This document shows, in pieces, positions 42,601 to 47,454 of a stretch of 64,000 nucleotides of DNA. Each line of letters begins with the position of its first letter. Position 1 is the first letter of the stretch. The DNA is from Siphonodentalium dalli. Taxonomy: Eukaryota; Mollusca; Scaphopoda; Gadilida; Siphonodentaliidae. Under the pieces are notes generated by a model that ran no database searches, had not been told where the DNA came from, and saw only the letters and a program-made list of their open reading frames with translations. Location of the stretch: positions 281,847,426-281,911,425 of the forward strand of contig CP136063.1 in NCBI GenBank assembly GCA_032622095.1. Direction: 5' to 3'. The translations under genes were made by a program, and so were the position numbers.

Positions 42601-43970
42601 CTTGTAAGCCAGTGCATTCTCTTATACATGTATATATATGCGAGGCTCCTATGAGAGACTCAGATATGTAAGAGAATGCACTAGTACAGATCTTTAATGC
42701 TTAGACAACATTTACTTTGCACATTAATACATTTGTGCATACAGTAATGCCCAAAGTAATCGACTCATTAAAGGTACTCAATCCGAACAGAGGGTCCCCA
42801 TCTCAACAGATTCCAACAACAACAATCCGATCAGAGGGTCCTACATGTATATTACTATTTCTTTGGTTTTGGGGGTAAAAAATATTTGATTCGAGTCGAG
42901 GAACCCATCAAACAAAGCTCAGAGTTATTAGATATTGATTTTTTAAATTTGTTATTTACTCGAGATGAGTACTAATAACTGCCGTAATATGCTCGGGATG
43001 TGTACACCAAAATCTATTCAAACAGACAAGGATGGATAACTCTAAAATCAAGTGGTAATAATAACGCAATTTTGACTGAGTTCTGGTCCAGAAAGTATTC
43101 CCGATAATGAAAAATAATAGATTTCTAAAATCGATATCTAACAAATCTGAGCTTTGATGGGTGACTTCCTCGACTCGAATCAAATATTTTTGACCTCCGA
43201 AGCCATTGAAATAGTAATTGAGAGGAGTTTTATCGGATTGAGTACCTTTAAACACAGCAGAATTATGGGTAACTTTTCAGGATTTAGTCGGAAATATGGC
43301 TTGTTGCCATTCATCGGAAAGCTCTCAGGGAGATCTTTCCAATGAATGGCAACAAGCCATATTTCTGACTAAATCCTGAAAAGTTACCCATTCTAAAATG
43401 ATTGAAATATAAAATAAGGTCACATACTAAATGTCATACCACAGAGTTAGTAAAATATCACATGAATGGACATGAATGCATTATTAAAAAATAGCGATGA
43501 CTCAGCATTTATAATTTTAGGGTCCTTACCAGAGTTTGTAAATCATCATTTCCTCCAATGTGATTGGCATTGAAGAAAATCTGTGGTACGGTGCGTTTCA
43601 AAATTCTTCGGTTCAGCTCCTCTCGGCATTGTGGGAATACATCCAATCTGATATCCGAATAGGGAATCCCCATAGATGACAGTGTGTTCTTGGCCTGCAT
43701 GCAGTGGGGGCACCCCAGAATGGAATACACCACAACCCGCCCCTTCGTCTTCATTTCCGTCATGTCTGTTCTCGGATAAACACACAGATGTCTGGAGTCT
43801 GGAGCGTTTGATCCCAGCAGCTTGTCAAAAATTGACCAGGGAATGCCACTATGAACCAACACGGCCACTAGAATCGTGAATATAACTAGGATCAATAAAG
43901 CAAGTGGATCGAAATCTACCCAGCCGTGATCGTTAAAGGAAAGCGTACCATCACCGCTTTTAATTGTCAT
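18162..43970 (-). CDS. Membrane-anchored glutaredoxin-DEP-DUF547 protein (10 exons)
   Basis: Exons from 5' to 3': 43970-43530, 40350-40242, 39694-39533, 34192-34022, 33354-33281, 32863-32666, 26783-26690, 25005-24872, 23148-23005, 18287-18162. All introns are GT-AG and phases agree, giving 550 residues. Order: one hydrophobic helix (about 22-42), glutaredoxin (about 77-147, active site C87-P-H-C90), a proline-rich linker, DEP (about 185-280) and DUF547 (about 320-510). Glutaredoxins reduce disulfides or bind Fe-S with glutathione. DEP domains often bind membranes or partners. DUF547 has no settled activity. Animal proteins with this domain set exist, but their function is unknown. Several exon edges are tandemly duplicated (see findings). 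Confidence 0.9.
18498..18603 (+). CDS. NUDT9: Tentative NUDT9 exon 8
   Basis: Acceptor CCTATAG is followed by 34 codons starting [12 protein letters not shown] and a stop at 18601-18603. Joined to exon 7 at 16532 (TG|G) it restores the W codon and extends the protein. Vertebrate NUDT9 also ends shortly after an HWSEDSE-like stretch. The exon lies within the last intron of the opposite-strand gene, so the genes would overlap. A competing candidate is the repeat exon at 19070. The sequence alone cannot decide. Confidence 0.4.
19069..19316. repeat. 60-base tandem repeat, 4 copies
   Basis: Four nearly identical units (GAAGAATGCTTCACCTCATT, GTCTATGAAATTAATTTG, TTTAGTTTACCTATGGACCC). Copies one and four have one extra T. 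The array follows an acceptor-like ATATTGCAG. The period is 20 codons, so frames stay open across copies (PMDPEECFTSLVYEINLFSL). It could be an alternative terminal exon of NUDT9 or plain minisatellite. Confidence 0.85.
19317..19813. other. AT-rich spacer, no gene seen
   Basis: Contains a run of TTATTATT-type low-complexity sequence at about 19610-19740. No exon or family repeat was recognised. Confidence 0.5.
19815..20122 (+). mobile_element. tRNA-derived SINE with 14-base target duplication
   Basis: The head has an A box (TGGCTCAATCGGTTAG) and B box (GGTTCAAATCC). The body includes GATTTCCTCCACCACTAAAA, and the tail is (AATC)n. TCAAAACAAACTTT occurs directly before (19803-19816) and after the element, a target-site duplication. 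It is a retroposed element, not a functional tRNA gene, since no acceptor stem pairs. Confidence 0.85.
20391..21113. repeat. L-family repeat (AATAAAAGGCCG ... CGGAGGACA)
   Basis: Begins AATAAAAGGCCGCTCGGCCA, CAGTGTCCCCCGA; has three tandem ~140-base internal units (CATCGGATCAAACTCAAATT, ATCCGGAAACC); ends ACGGACGGACACC, TAGTACCCCGAATTTTTTTC, GGAGGACA. Relatives: 31228-31805, 44940-45240, 46276-46597. Confidence 0.75.
21278..21740. repeat. Overlapping H-family pieces plus an A-family hairpin fragment
   Basis: H right half at 21281-21360 (ACTCATTGATGAGTAGTTAC, AGATAATAAGTTCCAC), a hairpin half at 21367-21395 (ACTCGCATATATAAGAGAAT), and an H left half at 21580-21730 (GTATTCTCCCATTCAGTTAT). The arrangement suggests an H copy split by later insertions. 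Confidence 0.55.
21731..21946. mobile_element. H-family element, complete
   Basis: TTAACCCTTTCTATACTAAA opens the copy; it then has TACTCTTTGAGTAGTTC, GATAATAAGTTCAACAAA and GGGAGAATCCATTC, and closes TATATAAAGGGTTAA. TTAA flanks both ends, again a TTAA-targeting non-autonomous element. Confidence 0.8.
22060..22497. mobile_element. C-family TTAA element (CCCTTTGAGTGC ends) with hairpin module
   Basis: Left end TTAACCCTTTGAGTGCTAGG, right end CCCGTGGCACTCAAAGGG followed by TCTA, probably a mutated TTAA. Inside is one copy of the shared hairpin (22110-22184), then AT-rich sequence. Its terminal repeat differs from the A, B, D and F families although the hairpin is the same. Confidence 0.8.
22498..23004 (-). 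other. Intron 9 sequence next to exon 9
   Basis: Holds a poly-G run of 14 at about 22693-22706 and a ~65-base direct duplication (CAGTGTTCAGATGAGTGCTA at about 22711 and 22772). No gene was seen. Confidence 0.6.
23005..23148 (-). CDS. Glutaredoxin-DEP-DUF547 gene, exon 9
   Basis: Encodes GVQEELTMAAEAFLDGDDGC, then SIDMDKKVIKLSQILKWYSV and DFGKNTEE. The LSxIxKWYSxDFG stretch is a DUF547 landmark. Acceptor CTTTCAG, donor GTGGGT, phase 0 on both sides. Confidence 0.95.
23097..23245 (-). repeat. 76-base tandem duplication of the exon 9 acceptor edge
   Basis: The block AGGAAAGCCTCGGCCGCCAT ... CTGAAAGC(A)ACAAAAAATAAT (+ strand) at about 23108-23175 recurs at about 23182-23248. It duplicates the first ~40 coding bases of exon 9 plus the acceptor, so a second acceptor with partial exon sits just upstream in the intron. 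Confidence 0.9.
23395..23510. repeat. Imperfect foldback element
   Basis: Arms CTACAGTTTTTGTTTGAATA / AAAAATGTAGG and CTCATGCGTATCTGG / CCAGACACGAATGAG pair around about 23455. Distantly like the element at 11955-12110. Confidence 0.5.
23930..24262. repeat. 84-base direct duplication followed by a palindrome
   Basis: Two nearly identical copies (AACTTCGCAGAGTGGATTAA ... GATCGTGGCATAAA) start at about 23949 and 24033. A palindrome follows at 24125-24262 (GTTTCTGAATAA, AATCCACTCGTG, GGCGATTTACACCAC and complement). Probably one foldback element with an internal duplication. Confidence 0.75.
24724..24885 (-). repeat. Tandem copies of the exon 8 donor edge
   Basis: A ~56-base unit (ACAGGTGGGTATAGTTTCGT, TATAAGCCTTCGTTGTGTAC, TAACCTTTGT on +) occurs three times. 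On the - strand each copy reads ACAAAGGTTAGTACAC or a near variant, the same as the true exon 8 donor (AAG|GTTAGT at 24872/24871), so decoy donors follow the real one. Confidence 0.9.
24872..25005 (-). CDS. Glutaredoxin-DEP-DUF547 gene, exon 8
   Basis: Encodes MLTKPFGKSDVRLKVALEEA, then EPMIHFALVCGAKSCPPIKT and YTTK. H-F-A-L-V-C-G-A-x-S-C-P-P-I is the strongest DUF547 signature. Acceptor TTTGCAG, donor GTTAGT; enters phase 1, leaves phase 0. Confidence 0.97.
25073..25327. mobile_element. H-family element
   Basis: TTAACCCTTTCTATACTAAA at the left, GTATTTAGTAAAGACAGGGT and TAG (mutated TTAA) at the right. The internal palindromic stretch around AACAAACGACCTAAGATCATTTGTTG is well preserved. Confidence 0.75.
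25364..25775. mobile_element. G-family element, near full length
   Basis: Starts AATCAAGCCTGAAAATATTG and ends CCACTATTTGCAGACTTGAT, so the terminal repeats are imperfect. Each end carries a CAGAATGAGG ... CCTCATTCTG palindrome; the middle has ACTTCCCAGAAGAGGAAA and CAATGTTCATTTGAGACTA. Confidence 0.75.
26066..26669. repeat. M-family dispersed repeat, second copy
   Basis: Same order as 13728-14294: GGTGTGACTGTCCCAATGGG, a doubled AAAAATGTAGGAATAAA block, CATCAACCACCATGG (reverse), GGACGGACGACGGAC and GGCGGGGGGTATAAT. It ends about 20 bases from the exon 7 donor. Confidence 0.8.
26690..26783 (-). CDS. Glutaredoxin-DEP-DUF547 gene, exon 7
   Basis: Encodes FFNTVKYIIGGQQYSLQDIE, then NGVLRSNRKGV. 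The IGGxxYSLxDIExGILRxNR pattern is DUF547. Acceptor TTTTCAG, donor GTAAGT; leaves in phase 1. Confidence 0.96.
26800..28225 (-). other. Intron 6 sequence, no exon seen
   Basis: AT-rich. It includes a decayed repeat with TCTGTCCGTCTGTCGGTCTG near 27475. Short ORFs on both strands (27215-27517, 27869-28159) have no recognisable family. Confidence 0.5.
28228..29839. mobile_element. K-family hAT-like element with nested repeats
   Basis: Left end CAGGGTTCATGACGTATATG and right end GTCAGCGTGAACCCTG, with GGCCAAA-rich subterminal sequence at both ends. Inside are a palindrome at about 28995-29175 (TAATTCGTGTTTCTCTCATA) and an N-type repeat at about 29310-29720 (CGCCCGTTTG ... AAACGGGCGTATTATG). 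No transposase frame. The CAGGGTT ends suggest hAT. The clear right flank for a target duplication was not found. Confidence 0.6.
30068..30090. repeat. Poly-C run
   Basis: An uninterrupted run of about 23 C. Homopolymers this long are prone to assembly and sequencing error. Confidence 0.95.
30268..30522. mobile_element. A-family TTAA element with double hairpin
   Basis: TTAACCCTTCCATGACTGGA at the left, AGCTCCCATCATGAAAGGGT and TAA at the right, TTAA on both sides. Hairpins at 30310-30395 and 30430-30475; the second has lost its centre. Confidence 0.82.
30640..30901. mobile_element. H-family fragment and A-family right half
   Basis: 30640-30712 has H sequence (TGGGAGAGACCATTCAGCC). 30758-30901 has the A spacer (TGTTAGGCCAATGTAT), a hairpin and the right end CCAGCCATGGAAGGGTTAA. 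The A left end is absent. Confidence 0.6.
31083..31215. repeat. Near-perfect 130-base G-family palindrome
   Basis: GTGTCTGTCATTTGCAGAAT, GAGGTCCCCAGAGGGTGAAT, TTGGTGATGCTAGCCCGC and the complement run to 31210 with a 4-base centre. This is the terminal hairpin of the G family standing alone, perhaps a solo end. Confidence 0.9.
31228..31805. repeat. L-family repeat with internal 240-base duplication
   Basis: AATAAAAGGTCACTGACCAA opens and GGAATGTCGGGGAACAATAA closes it. The block CCCTATACTACTTACACCAA ... CAATGTGT occurs twice (31291 and 31528). Short ORFs in it are repeat-derived. Confidence 0.7.
32004..32274. mobile_element. A-family TTAA element with double hairpin
   Basis: Left end (G/T)TAACCCTTTCATGATGGG, GCTGTGCTGGTGCAGCATTA; hairpins 32050-32128 and 32150-32222; right end CTCCAGTCATGGAACGGTTA and A. 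One TTAA has mutated to GTAA. Confidence 0.8.
32275..32640. repeat. N-type dispersed repeat fragment
   Basis: Shares ATATCAAATTTCATTGAGAT, GAGATATCTGCTC(A/G)GAC and GACGGATG with 53640-53790. It also has a GGTGGGGGGAGTCC stretch. Lies between intron sequence and exon 6. Confidence 0.6.
32666..32863 (-). CDS. Glutaredoxin-DEP-DUF547 gene, exon 6
   Basis: Encodes KVNYKAIAASAEFKAYEKLT, then KELQRVQIEKASRDEKVAFF and INIYNALVIHANIKRGPP. The EKxAFxINIYNALVIHA motif opens the DUF547 domain. Acceptor GTTCCAG, donor GTACAT, phase 0 on both sides. Confidence 0.97.
33281..33354 (-). CDS. Glutaredoxin-DEP-DUF547 gene, exon 5
   Basis: Encodes AGEVGETVRQVILKLYSAFL and SEDGK, a helix between DEP and DUF547. 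Acceptor TTTACAG, donor GTGATT; enters phase 1, leaves phase 0. Confidence 0.9.
33360..34018 (-). other. Intron 4, no feature seen
   Basis: AT-rich unique-looking sequence without recognised repeats or exons. A poly-A run of 12 is at about 33784. Confidence 0.5.
34022..34192 (-). CDS. Glutaredoxin-DEP-DUF547 gene, exon 4 (DEP second half)
   Basis: Encodes ERAEALEIGQHLIDEHFGHN, then VKEGETFQETDTLYRLLDDD and ESTALNAGTLSDCAARP. EAlxiGQxLID and F-x-D-x-x-x-LYRL are DEP features. Acceptor GTTGCAG, donor GTGAGT, phase 1 on both sides. Confidence 0.95.
34243..34470. mobile_element. A-family TTAA element, right end lost
   Basis: Left TTAACCCTTTCATGACGGGA, hairpins at 34280-34335 (damaged) and 34370-34440, then TTTCGCAAAATTTCAGGAAG without the terminal repeat. 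It sits 50 bases upstream of the exon 4 acceptor in intron 3. Confidence 0.7.
34620..34800. repeat. G-family internal fragment
   Basis: TCACCTCGATTATGCATTTT, TTAATTTGAGACTATAGATA and GCAGAATGAGGTCCCCAGAG match the middle and one end of the G family. Confidence 0.6.
35377..36208. mobile_element. A-family TTAA element split by a K-family insertion
   Basis: TTAACCCTTTCATGATGAGA starts it; CCAGTCATGGAAGGGTTAA ends it at 36205-36208. Between 35520 and 36124 the second hairpin is interrupted by a K-family element, and 36125-36165 resumes the A hairpin (GCATATATAAGAGAATGC). Confidence 0.75.
35520..36124. mobile_element. K-family hAT-like MITE
   Basis: CAGGGTTCGCACTGCCACTT at the left and CCAGCGCGGACCC at the right form imperfect terminal repeats. 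TTGGCAAA repeats crowd both subterminal regions. No coding capacity. Confidence 0.65.
36441..37050. mobile_element. E-family palindromic MITE split by a B element
   Basis: Flanked by TA (36441-36442 and 37049-37050) with CAGTGATGCTC / GAGCATCACTG ends. The E sequence GACTCCTTAACCACAGC is interrupted exactly at its TTAA (36469-36472 and 36865-36868). Confidence 0.9.
36469..36868. mobile_element. B-family TTAA MITE, reverse orientation
   Basis: TTAACCCTTTACCCAACAGA ... TTTGTTGGGTAAAGGGTTAA, with hairpins at 36491-36566 and 36645-36720. Reads opposite to the copies at 7883 and 37262. Confidence 0.92.
37262..37660. mobile_element. B-family TTAA MITE with double hairpin
   Basis: Complete, TTAA on both sides, hairpins 37410-37485 and 37560-37635. 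It lies about 390 bases from the previous B copy, in the opposite orientation. Confidence 0.9.
37705..37787. repeat. 24-base tandem repeat, about 3.5 copies
   Basis: AAAAACATTGATTAGTGACT-GTAC repeated head to tail. Confidence 0.95.
37800..38390 (-). other. Intron 3 sequence, no gene seen
   Basis: AT-rich. Opposed ORFs at 38128-38380 are mutual shadows with no recognisable domain. Confidence 0.5.
38390..39533 (-). pseudogene. Three decayed tandem copies of the DEP exon 3 end
   Basis: Exon 3's last ~70 coding bases and its donor recur at about 38396-38462, 38510-38578 and 39409-39475. The nearest copy translates SCTSLFSGEDFVLWTVKTKH against SYPSSFSGKDFVHWMVKTKH in the true exon; the other two have in-frame stops. 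A G-family fragment (about 38590-38935) and an F element (38942-39384) have since split the array. Confidence 0.88.
38942..39384. mobile_element. F-family TTAA foldback element
   Basis: TTAAAGGTACTCAATCCGAT ... AATTCGGATTGAGTACCTTT and AA, TTAA at each end. More diverged inside than the other three copies and without the long open frame. Confidence 0.82.
39533..39694 (-). CDS. Glutaredoxin-DEP-DUF547 gene, exon 3 (DEP first half)
   Basis: Encodes DAGDIICEPDEYAELVKDLR, then SSGIIKNQRRGLHSYPSSFS and GKDFVHWMVKTKHV. F-x-G-x-D-F-V-x-W-M is the DEP core. Acceptor ATACAG, donor GTTAGT, phase 1 on both sides. Confidence 0.96.
40123..40238. mobile_element. E-family half element abutting the exon 2 donor
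   Basis: The right arm (GAGAGCTTTCCGATGAATGG ... GGGCATTACTG) ends in TA at 40237-40238. On the - strand the intron begins GTA-TA-CAGT, so the element starts at intron position +4. The left arm is missing. Confidence 0.85.
40242..40350 (-). CDS. Glutaredoxin-DEP-DUF547 gene, exon 2
   Basis: Encodes VKNKNAFMKAFKEVEDNPPP, then PDAPQLPDPSTATKEL. It completes the glutaredoxin helix and gives a proline-rich linker to DEP. Acceptor TTCCAG, donor GTATAC, phase 0 to phase 1. Confidence 0.9.
40800..41913. mobile_element. Non-autonomous hAT element with 8-base target duplication
   Basis: Terminal repeats CAGGCCTCAGC / GCTGAGGCCTG are bordered by CCGAACAG on both sides (40792-40799 and 41914-41921). 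An 8-base duplication with CAG...CTG ends is diagnostic of hAT. Inside is a 21-base tandem repeat (GGGAGACTTCAGGAAATTTA, about 40850-40925) and no transposase; its short ORFs are unrecognised. Confidence 0.88.
41922..42464 (-). other. Intron 1 sequence with an H-family remnant
   Basis: No gene seen. 42340-42440 holds H sequence (TCCTGAACATCCCTCCAGCT, AATAAAGAGTTAA). Confidence 0.5.
42465..42705. mobile_element. A-family TTAA element, right end lost
   Basis: TTAACCCTTCCATTACAGGA opens it; hairpins at 42510-42570 (damaged) and 42612-42690; ends AGATCTTTAATGCTTAGAC. Confidence 0.7.
42740..43395. mobile_element. E-family MITE split by an F element
   Basis: TA-CAGTAATGCCCAAAGTAA starts at 42740. 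At the TTAA of its GACTCATTAA segment an F element is inserted (42768-43251), after which ACACAGCAGAATTATGGGTA resumes the E palindrome. The far right end is truncated. Confidence 0.88.
42768..43251. mobile_element. F-family TTAA foldback element
   Basis: TTAAAGGTACTCAATCCGAA ... TCGGATTGAGTACCTTTAA with TTAA duplicated. The same frame as at 12134 ([19 protein letters not shown] onward) is open here on the - strand. Confidence 0.88.
43530..43970 (-). CDS. Glutaredoxin-DEP-DUF547 gene, exon 1 (helix and glutaredoxin)
   Basis: Opens at ATG 43970. After a short polar head, residues 22-42 (about DPLALLILVIFTILVAVLVH) look like a membrane anchor. Then the glutaredoxin fold: VVVYSILGCPHCMQAKNTL with a CPHC active site, the cis-proline TVPQIF loop, and IGGNDDL for glutathione contact. 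Donor GTAAGG in phase 0. Topology, and so whether the redox domain faces cytosol or lumen, cannot be told. Confidence 0.93.
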
Positions 43971-44112
43971 TGGCTTTTAAGTTTGTATATCGCGAATGTA
44001 GGAGAGACGAAAATAGCCCCGGCCTAATTGTGCTGTAAACATTGGGAAATGTTTGGCTATTAAACAGCAGCCGGTGGTTCAGTCTGTATCATCGTCGAAT
44101 GCAGGGCGGGTA

Positions 44113-44590
44113 TTAAAGGTACTCAACCCGTAAAGAGGGTCCCCCATCTCAACAGATTCCAACAACAACAATCCGATCAGAGGGTCCTATATTACTATTT
44201 CTTTGGCTTTGGGGGTAAAAAATATTTGATTCGAGTCGAGGAACCCATCAAACAAAGCTCAGAGTTATTAGATATTGATTTTTGAAATTTGTTATGTTCT
44301 CGAGATGAGTACTAATACCTGCCGTAATCTGCTCTGGATGTGTACTCCAAATCTATTCAAACAGACAAGGGTGAATAACTCTAAAATCAAGTGGTAATTT
44401 TAACGCAATTTTGACTGAGTTCTGGGCCAGATAGTATTCCCGATAATGAAAAATAATAGATTTCTAAAATCGATATCTAACAAATCTGAACTTTGATGGG
44501 TGACTTCCTCGACTCGAATCAAATATTTTTGACCCCCGAAGCCATTGAAATAGTAATTGAGAGGAGTTTTATCGGGTTGAGTACCTTTAA
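44113..44590. mobile_element. F-family TTAA foldback element in the 5' region
   Basis: TTAAAGGTACTCAACCCGTA ... TCGGGTTGAGTACCTTTAA, TTAA on both sides. It lies about 145-620 bases upstream of the exon 1 ATG, where a promoter would be expected. The open frame is preserved. Confidence 0.88.
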
Positions 44591-44939
44591 ATAGCCGTTT
44601 CGGAATGTACAGAATTATCGTAGGTTCGAAACACGTCGTACACTGGAAACGTGCGCTCATATTAATTATAGTTTTGGACCGCATACGAGGACGTCGACAA
44701 CATTTCCCAGAGCTGTGAGAAATGATTCATCTCATGGTAGAGAGGTCCCAAGTGGAGCTACCCAAATTTCCGACAACCACAGTGCCATACCCTCAAAGCC
44801 AAAAATAAACCTGTTTTTTTTTTCGCGCCAAATCGGAGGAATGTTGTTGCCATAGTAACCAGTCAATTTTGGCGGTAAACTAAAAATGCGGGAAATAACA
44901 TTAGGATCCACAGGGGCACTGTAAGGATCATACTCATGC

Positions 44940-45240
44940 TGATATTAAATTCGGACATCAGACTCAAACCACAATACATCGATGCATATATATCTGCACA
45001 AATAAAACTCTGGCGTTTGTCTGTCTGTCGGGCGATGTGCGACCAAACGTTCGTCCGTCCGTCACACCTTTGAGTACCTTCATAGTGTAATCAACTCCTC
45101 CTACAGTTTTCATCCTAGAGATTTGAAACTTCAGAATATTGTTCCCCATATATTGGAGATGTGCAACATGTATATAGATGACGGAAAAATTATTTTTTTA
45201 CGAAGTTATTAACCCTTTTCGACTTAGAAAATAATATGTC
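44940..45240. repeat. L-family repeat fragment, reverse orientation
   Basis: TCGGGCGATGTGCGACC, GTTCGTCCGTCCGTCAC, CTTTGAGTACCTTCATAGTG and AACCCTTTTCGACTTAGAA are the reverse complement of 46365-46550. Confidence 0.7.
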
Positions 45241-45323
45241 CCGTTTTTTTTAAATGGCTGAATAAAAACTAAAGCCTTCAAGTTGGAGCCCCAAATACAT
45301 ATTGAACAGATAAATTTGCTTAC

Positions 45324-45554
45324 CATCTTTGCAAGATGATCATTTCCACCAATAACTGTTGAATTGAAAATTATCTGCGGAACTCTTCTGCTCCTCCCAA
45401 GCAGCCTGAACATCTCTTCACGGCATTGAGGAAAAATGTCGAGTCTAATCTCCGTAAATGGTAACTGGAGGAGGTTTAGTGTATTTGTAGCTTGAAGGCA
45501 ACGAGGACATCCCAGAATAGTGTAGGCTACAATCCGTCCCTTCAACTCCATCAT
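45324..45554 (-). CDS. Second glutaredoxin exon (CPRC), possible alternative first exon
   Basis: From ATG 45554 it reads MMELKGRIVAYTILGCPRCL, then QATNTLNLLQLPFTEIRLDI and FPQCREEMFRLLGRSRRVPQ, IIFNSTVIGGNDHLAKM before donor GTAAGC (phase 0). About half its residues match the first exon's glutaredoxin, including IRLDxFPQCREE and IGGND. Both exons end in phase 0, so either can join exon 2. The frame extends upstream to 45623. It may be an alternative promoter/first exon, a second domain, or a remnant; no transcript data are available. Confidence 0.8.
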
Positions 45555-45639
45555 GGTGAATGTGAGATTTATGAGAATTATACTTGTTCCTCCACTAACA
45601 CTCAATTCAGTAGAAACAATCAATTAACTGAAATATCTC

Positions 45640-46270
45640 TGAAGGTTGATAAAAGCCATTACTTGATTACTGATCTGTTTTGTCCATCATATATCCTTAG
45701 CTGAAAAACATTTTTTATCGAGATTTCATTTCTTCACTCAAATGTTGTGAACGTCGGTGGATCCGTTCCCATTCTGATAGAAGTGGAGTCATTTCTCAGT
45801 CAGACAACTCATAATGTAGATAATTTATTAGGCCACCTGAGGCCACTATAAAAAAAATGCTATATTTTCATCTAATGTAATTTTAGAAGTGGGGCAGGCA
45901 ATTTTTTATTTTTTATTTAAAGATAATATCATTATTGAATGAATGCAAGATCTGCCTAAAAGTCAACTAATAGCTTAGTTTGTGATGGGAAGCATACTAT
46001 TGCATTTGCCTCCTGCAATTGGATGGTATATTTCCACTACAACTTTTTGAATCATCGACTTTGAAACCAAACCAATTTTGCATGGTACTGGCAGATTCAT
46101 TTCATAATATAGTAGGAACAATGCTTTCTTGTTTATGAATACACAATGTTTGTTAACATTTATTCTCTCAAGAGGAATGTGATAGTATTTTCATGTCCGA
46201 TTTTTATATACATAGCAGGATCTAATCTAGGTTTATTGATGTTAGTCAAGGTGAATGACATCTAGAATAT
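45640..46270. other. Upstream intergenic sequence, no gene seen
   Basis: AT-rich, without recognised repeats or exons. Confidence 0.45.
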
Positions 46271-46275
46271 TTAGG

Positions 46276-46597
46276 GTAAATAAAAGGTCAGCCGACCACA
46301 GTGTCCCCCGACAACATGGCAAGTCGATGCCGCTTTGTTAAAGAAATTAAAAAAAATGTTGAAATGTTCTAAGTCGAAAGGGTTAATAATTCCATCAAAA
46401 AATAATTTTTACGTCATCTATATACATGTTGCACATCTTCAATATATGGGCAACAATATTCTGAAATTTCAACTCTCTAGGATGAAATCTGTAGGAGGAG
46501 TTGATTACACCATGAAGGTACTCAAAAGTGTGACGAACGGACAGACGGAGCCCGTTTCTATAGTCCCCCGAAAATAAATTTTTCGGGGGACAATAAA
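46276..46597. repeat. L-family repeat
   Basis: AATAAAAGGTCAGCCGACCA, CAGTGTCCCCCGA at the left; TAGTCCCCCGAAAATAAATT and TTTCGGGGGACAATAA at the right. Middle: GGGCAACAATATTCTGAAAT, GATTACACCATGAAGGTACT. Confidence 0.78.
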
Positions 46598-46689
46598 ATG
46601 TTTTCAGACAGGACAAAAAAATAGGATTGGGTGTGGATGAAATCTAGCAATTATTTTACTTTGGCCTTAAAGTATATCAGTACCTCAAC

Positions 46690-46760
46690 TACGGTAATCA
46701 TTTATACCTGTAAGCATTATACCTGTAATCGTTATACCTGTAATCATTATACCTGAACGT
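46690..46760. repeat. 17-base tandem repeat, about 4 copies
   Basis: (TTATACCTGTAATCA)-type units in a row. Confidence 0.85.
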
Positions 46761-47013
46761 AAGATTTATTGATGAAGCCCCTCCAATATCCATTGTTTCG
46801 ATCTTCCCAAGGACGGAGTGATAAGTACCCATGCTGATAATTAGCGAGATAATTGTGCAATGTTGCTGGTTCAGCTTTGGTGTACCGATTTTGTTTAATT
46901 AGATGTGTCAATTAAGTCAATATCATAATAGCCAGGTGCAGATTGGAGCTATTACATCACATCTTCTATTAACACTTTGATGACTTTATAGAAATATAGT
47001 GAACGTTCAGATA

Positions 47014-47230
47014 TTAACCAAATTTCATGATGGGAGCTGCACTGGTGCAGAAATAAAGACCCAAGCTGTGCCAGTGCATTCTCTTATATATGCGAGTCTC
47101 CCATAGGGAGTCTTGTGTATATAAGAGAAAGTACTGGCTTACAAGCACACAAAGTCAAAGTAAATAGTGTTAGGCCATGTATTCTCTTATATATGCAGGG
47201 CTCCATATGGGAGACTCGCATATAATATAT
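47014..47230. mobile_element. A-family TTAA element, right end lost
   Basis: TTAACCAAATTTCATGATGG, hairpins at 47070-47145 and 47170-47225; continues into H-family sequence at 47232 (GGTCATTTGTTGAACTTATT). Confidence 0.65.
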
Positions 47231-47454
47231 ATAGGTCATTTGTTGAACTTATTATGTGAACATTTCCTAAGTGAACTATTCATCAAACTTGATCAAAGAG
47301 TATCTAGTATAGAAAGGATTAAATTCAACAATGAACTTATTATTTGCAGATTCCCTCTGAATGACTGAGTAGTAATTATATGCCTTCTGCACTTGTATCA
47401 TCAAAAACATCCCTCCTAATGAATTATATTATATCATTACCAACCATTCAAATA

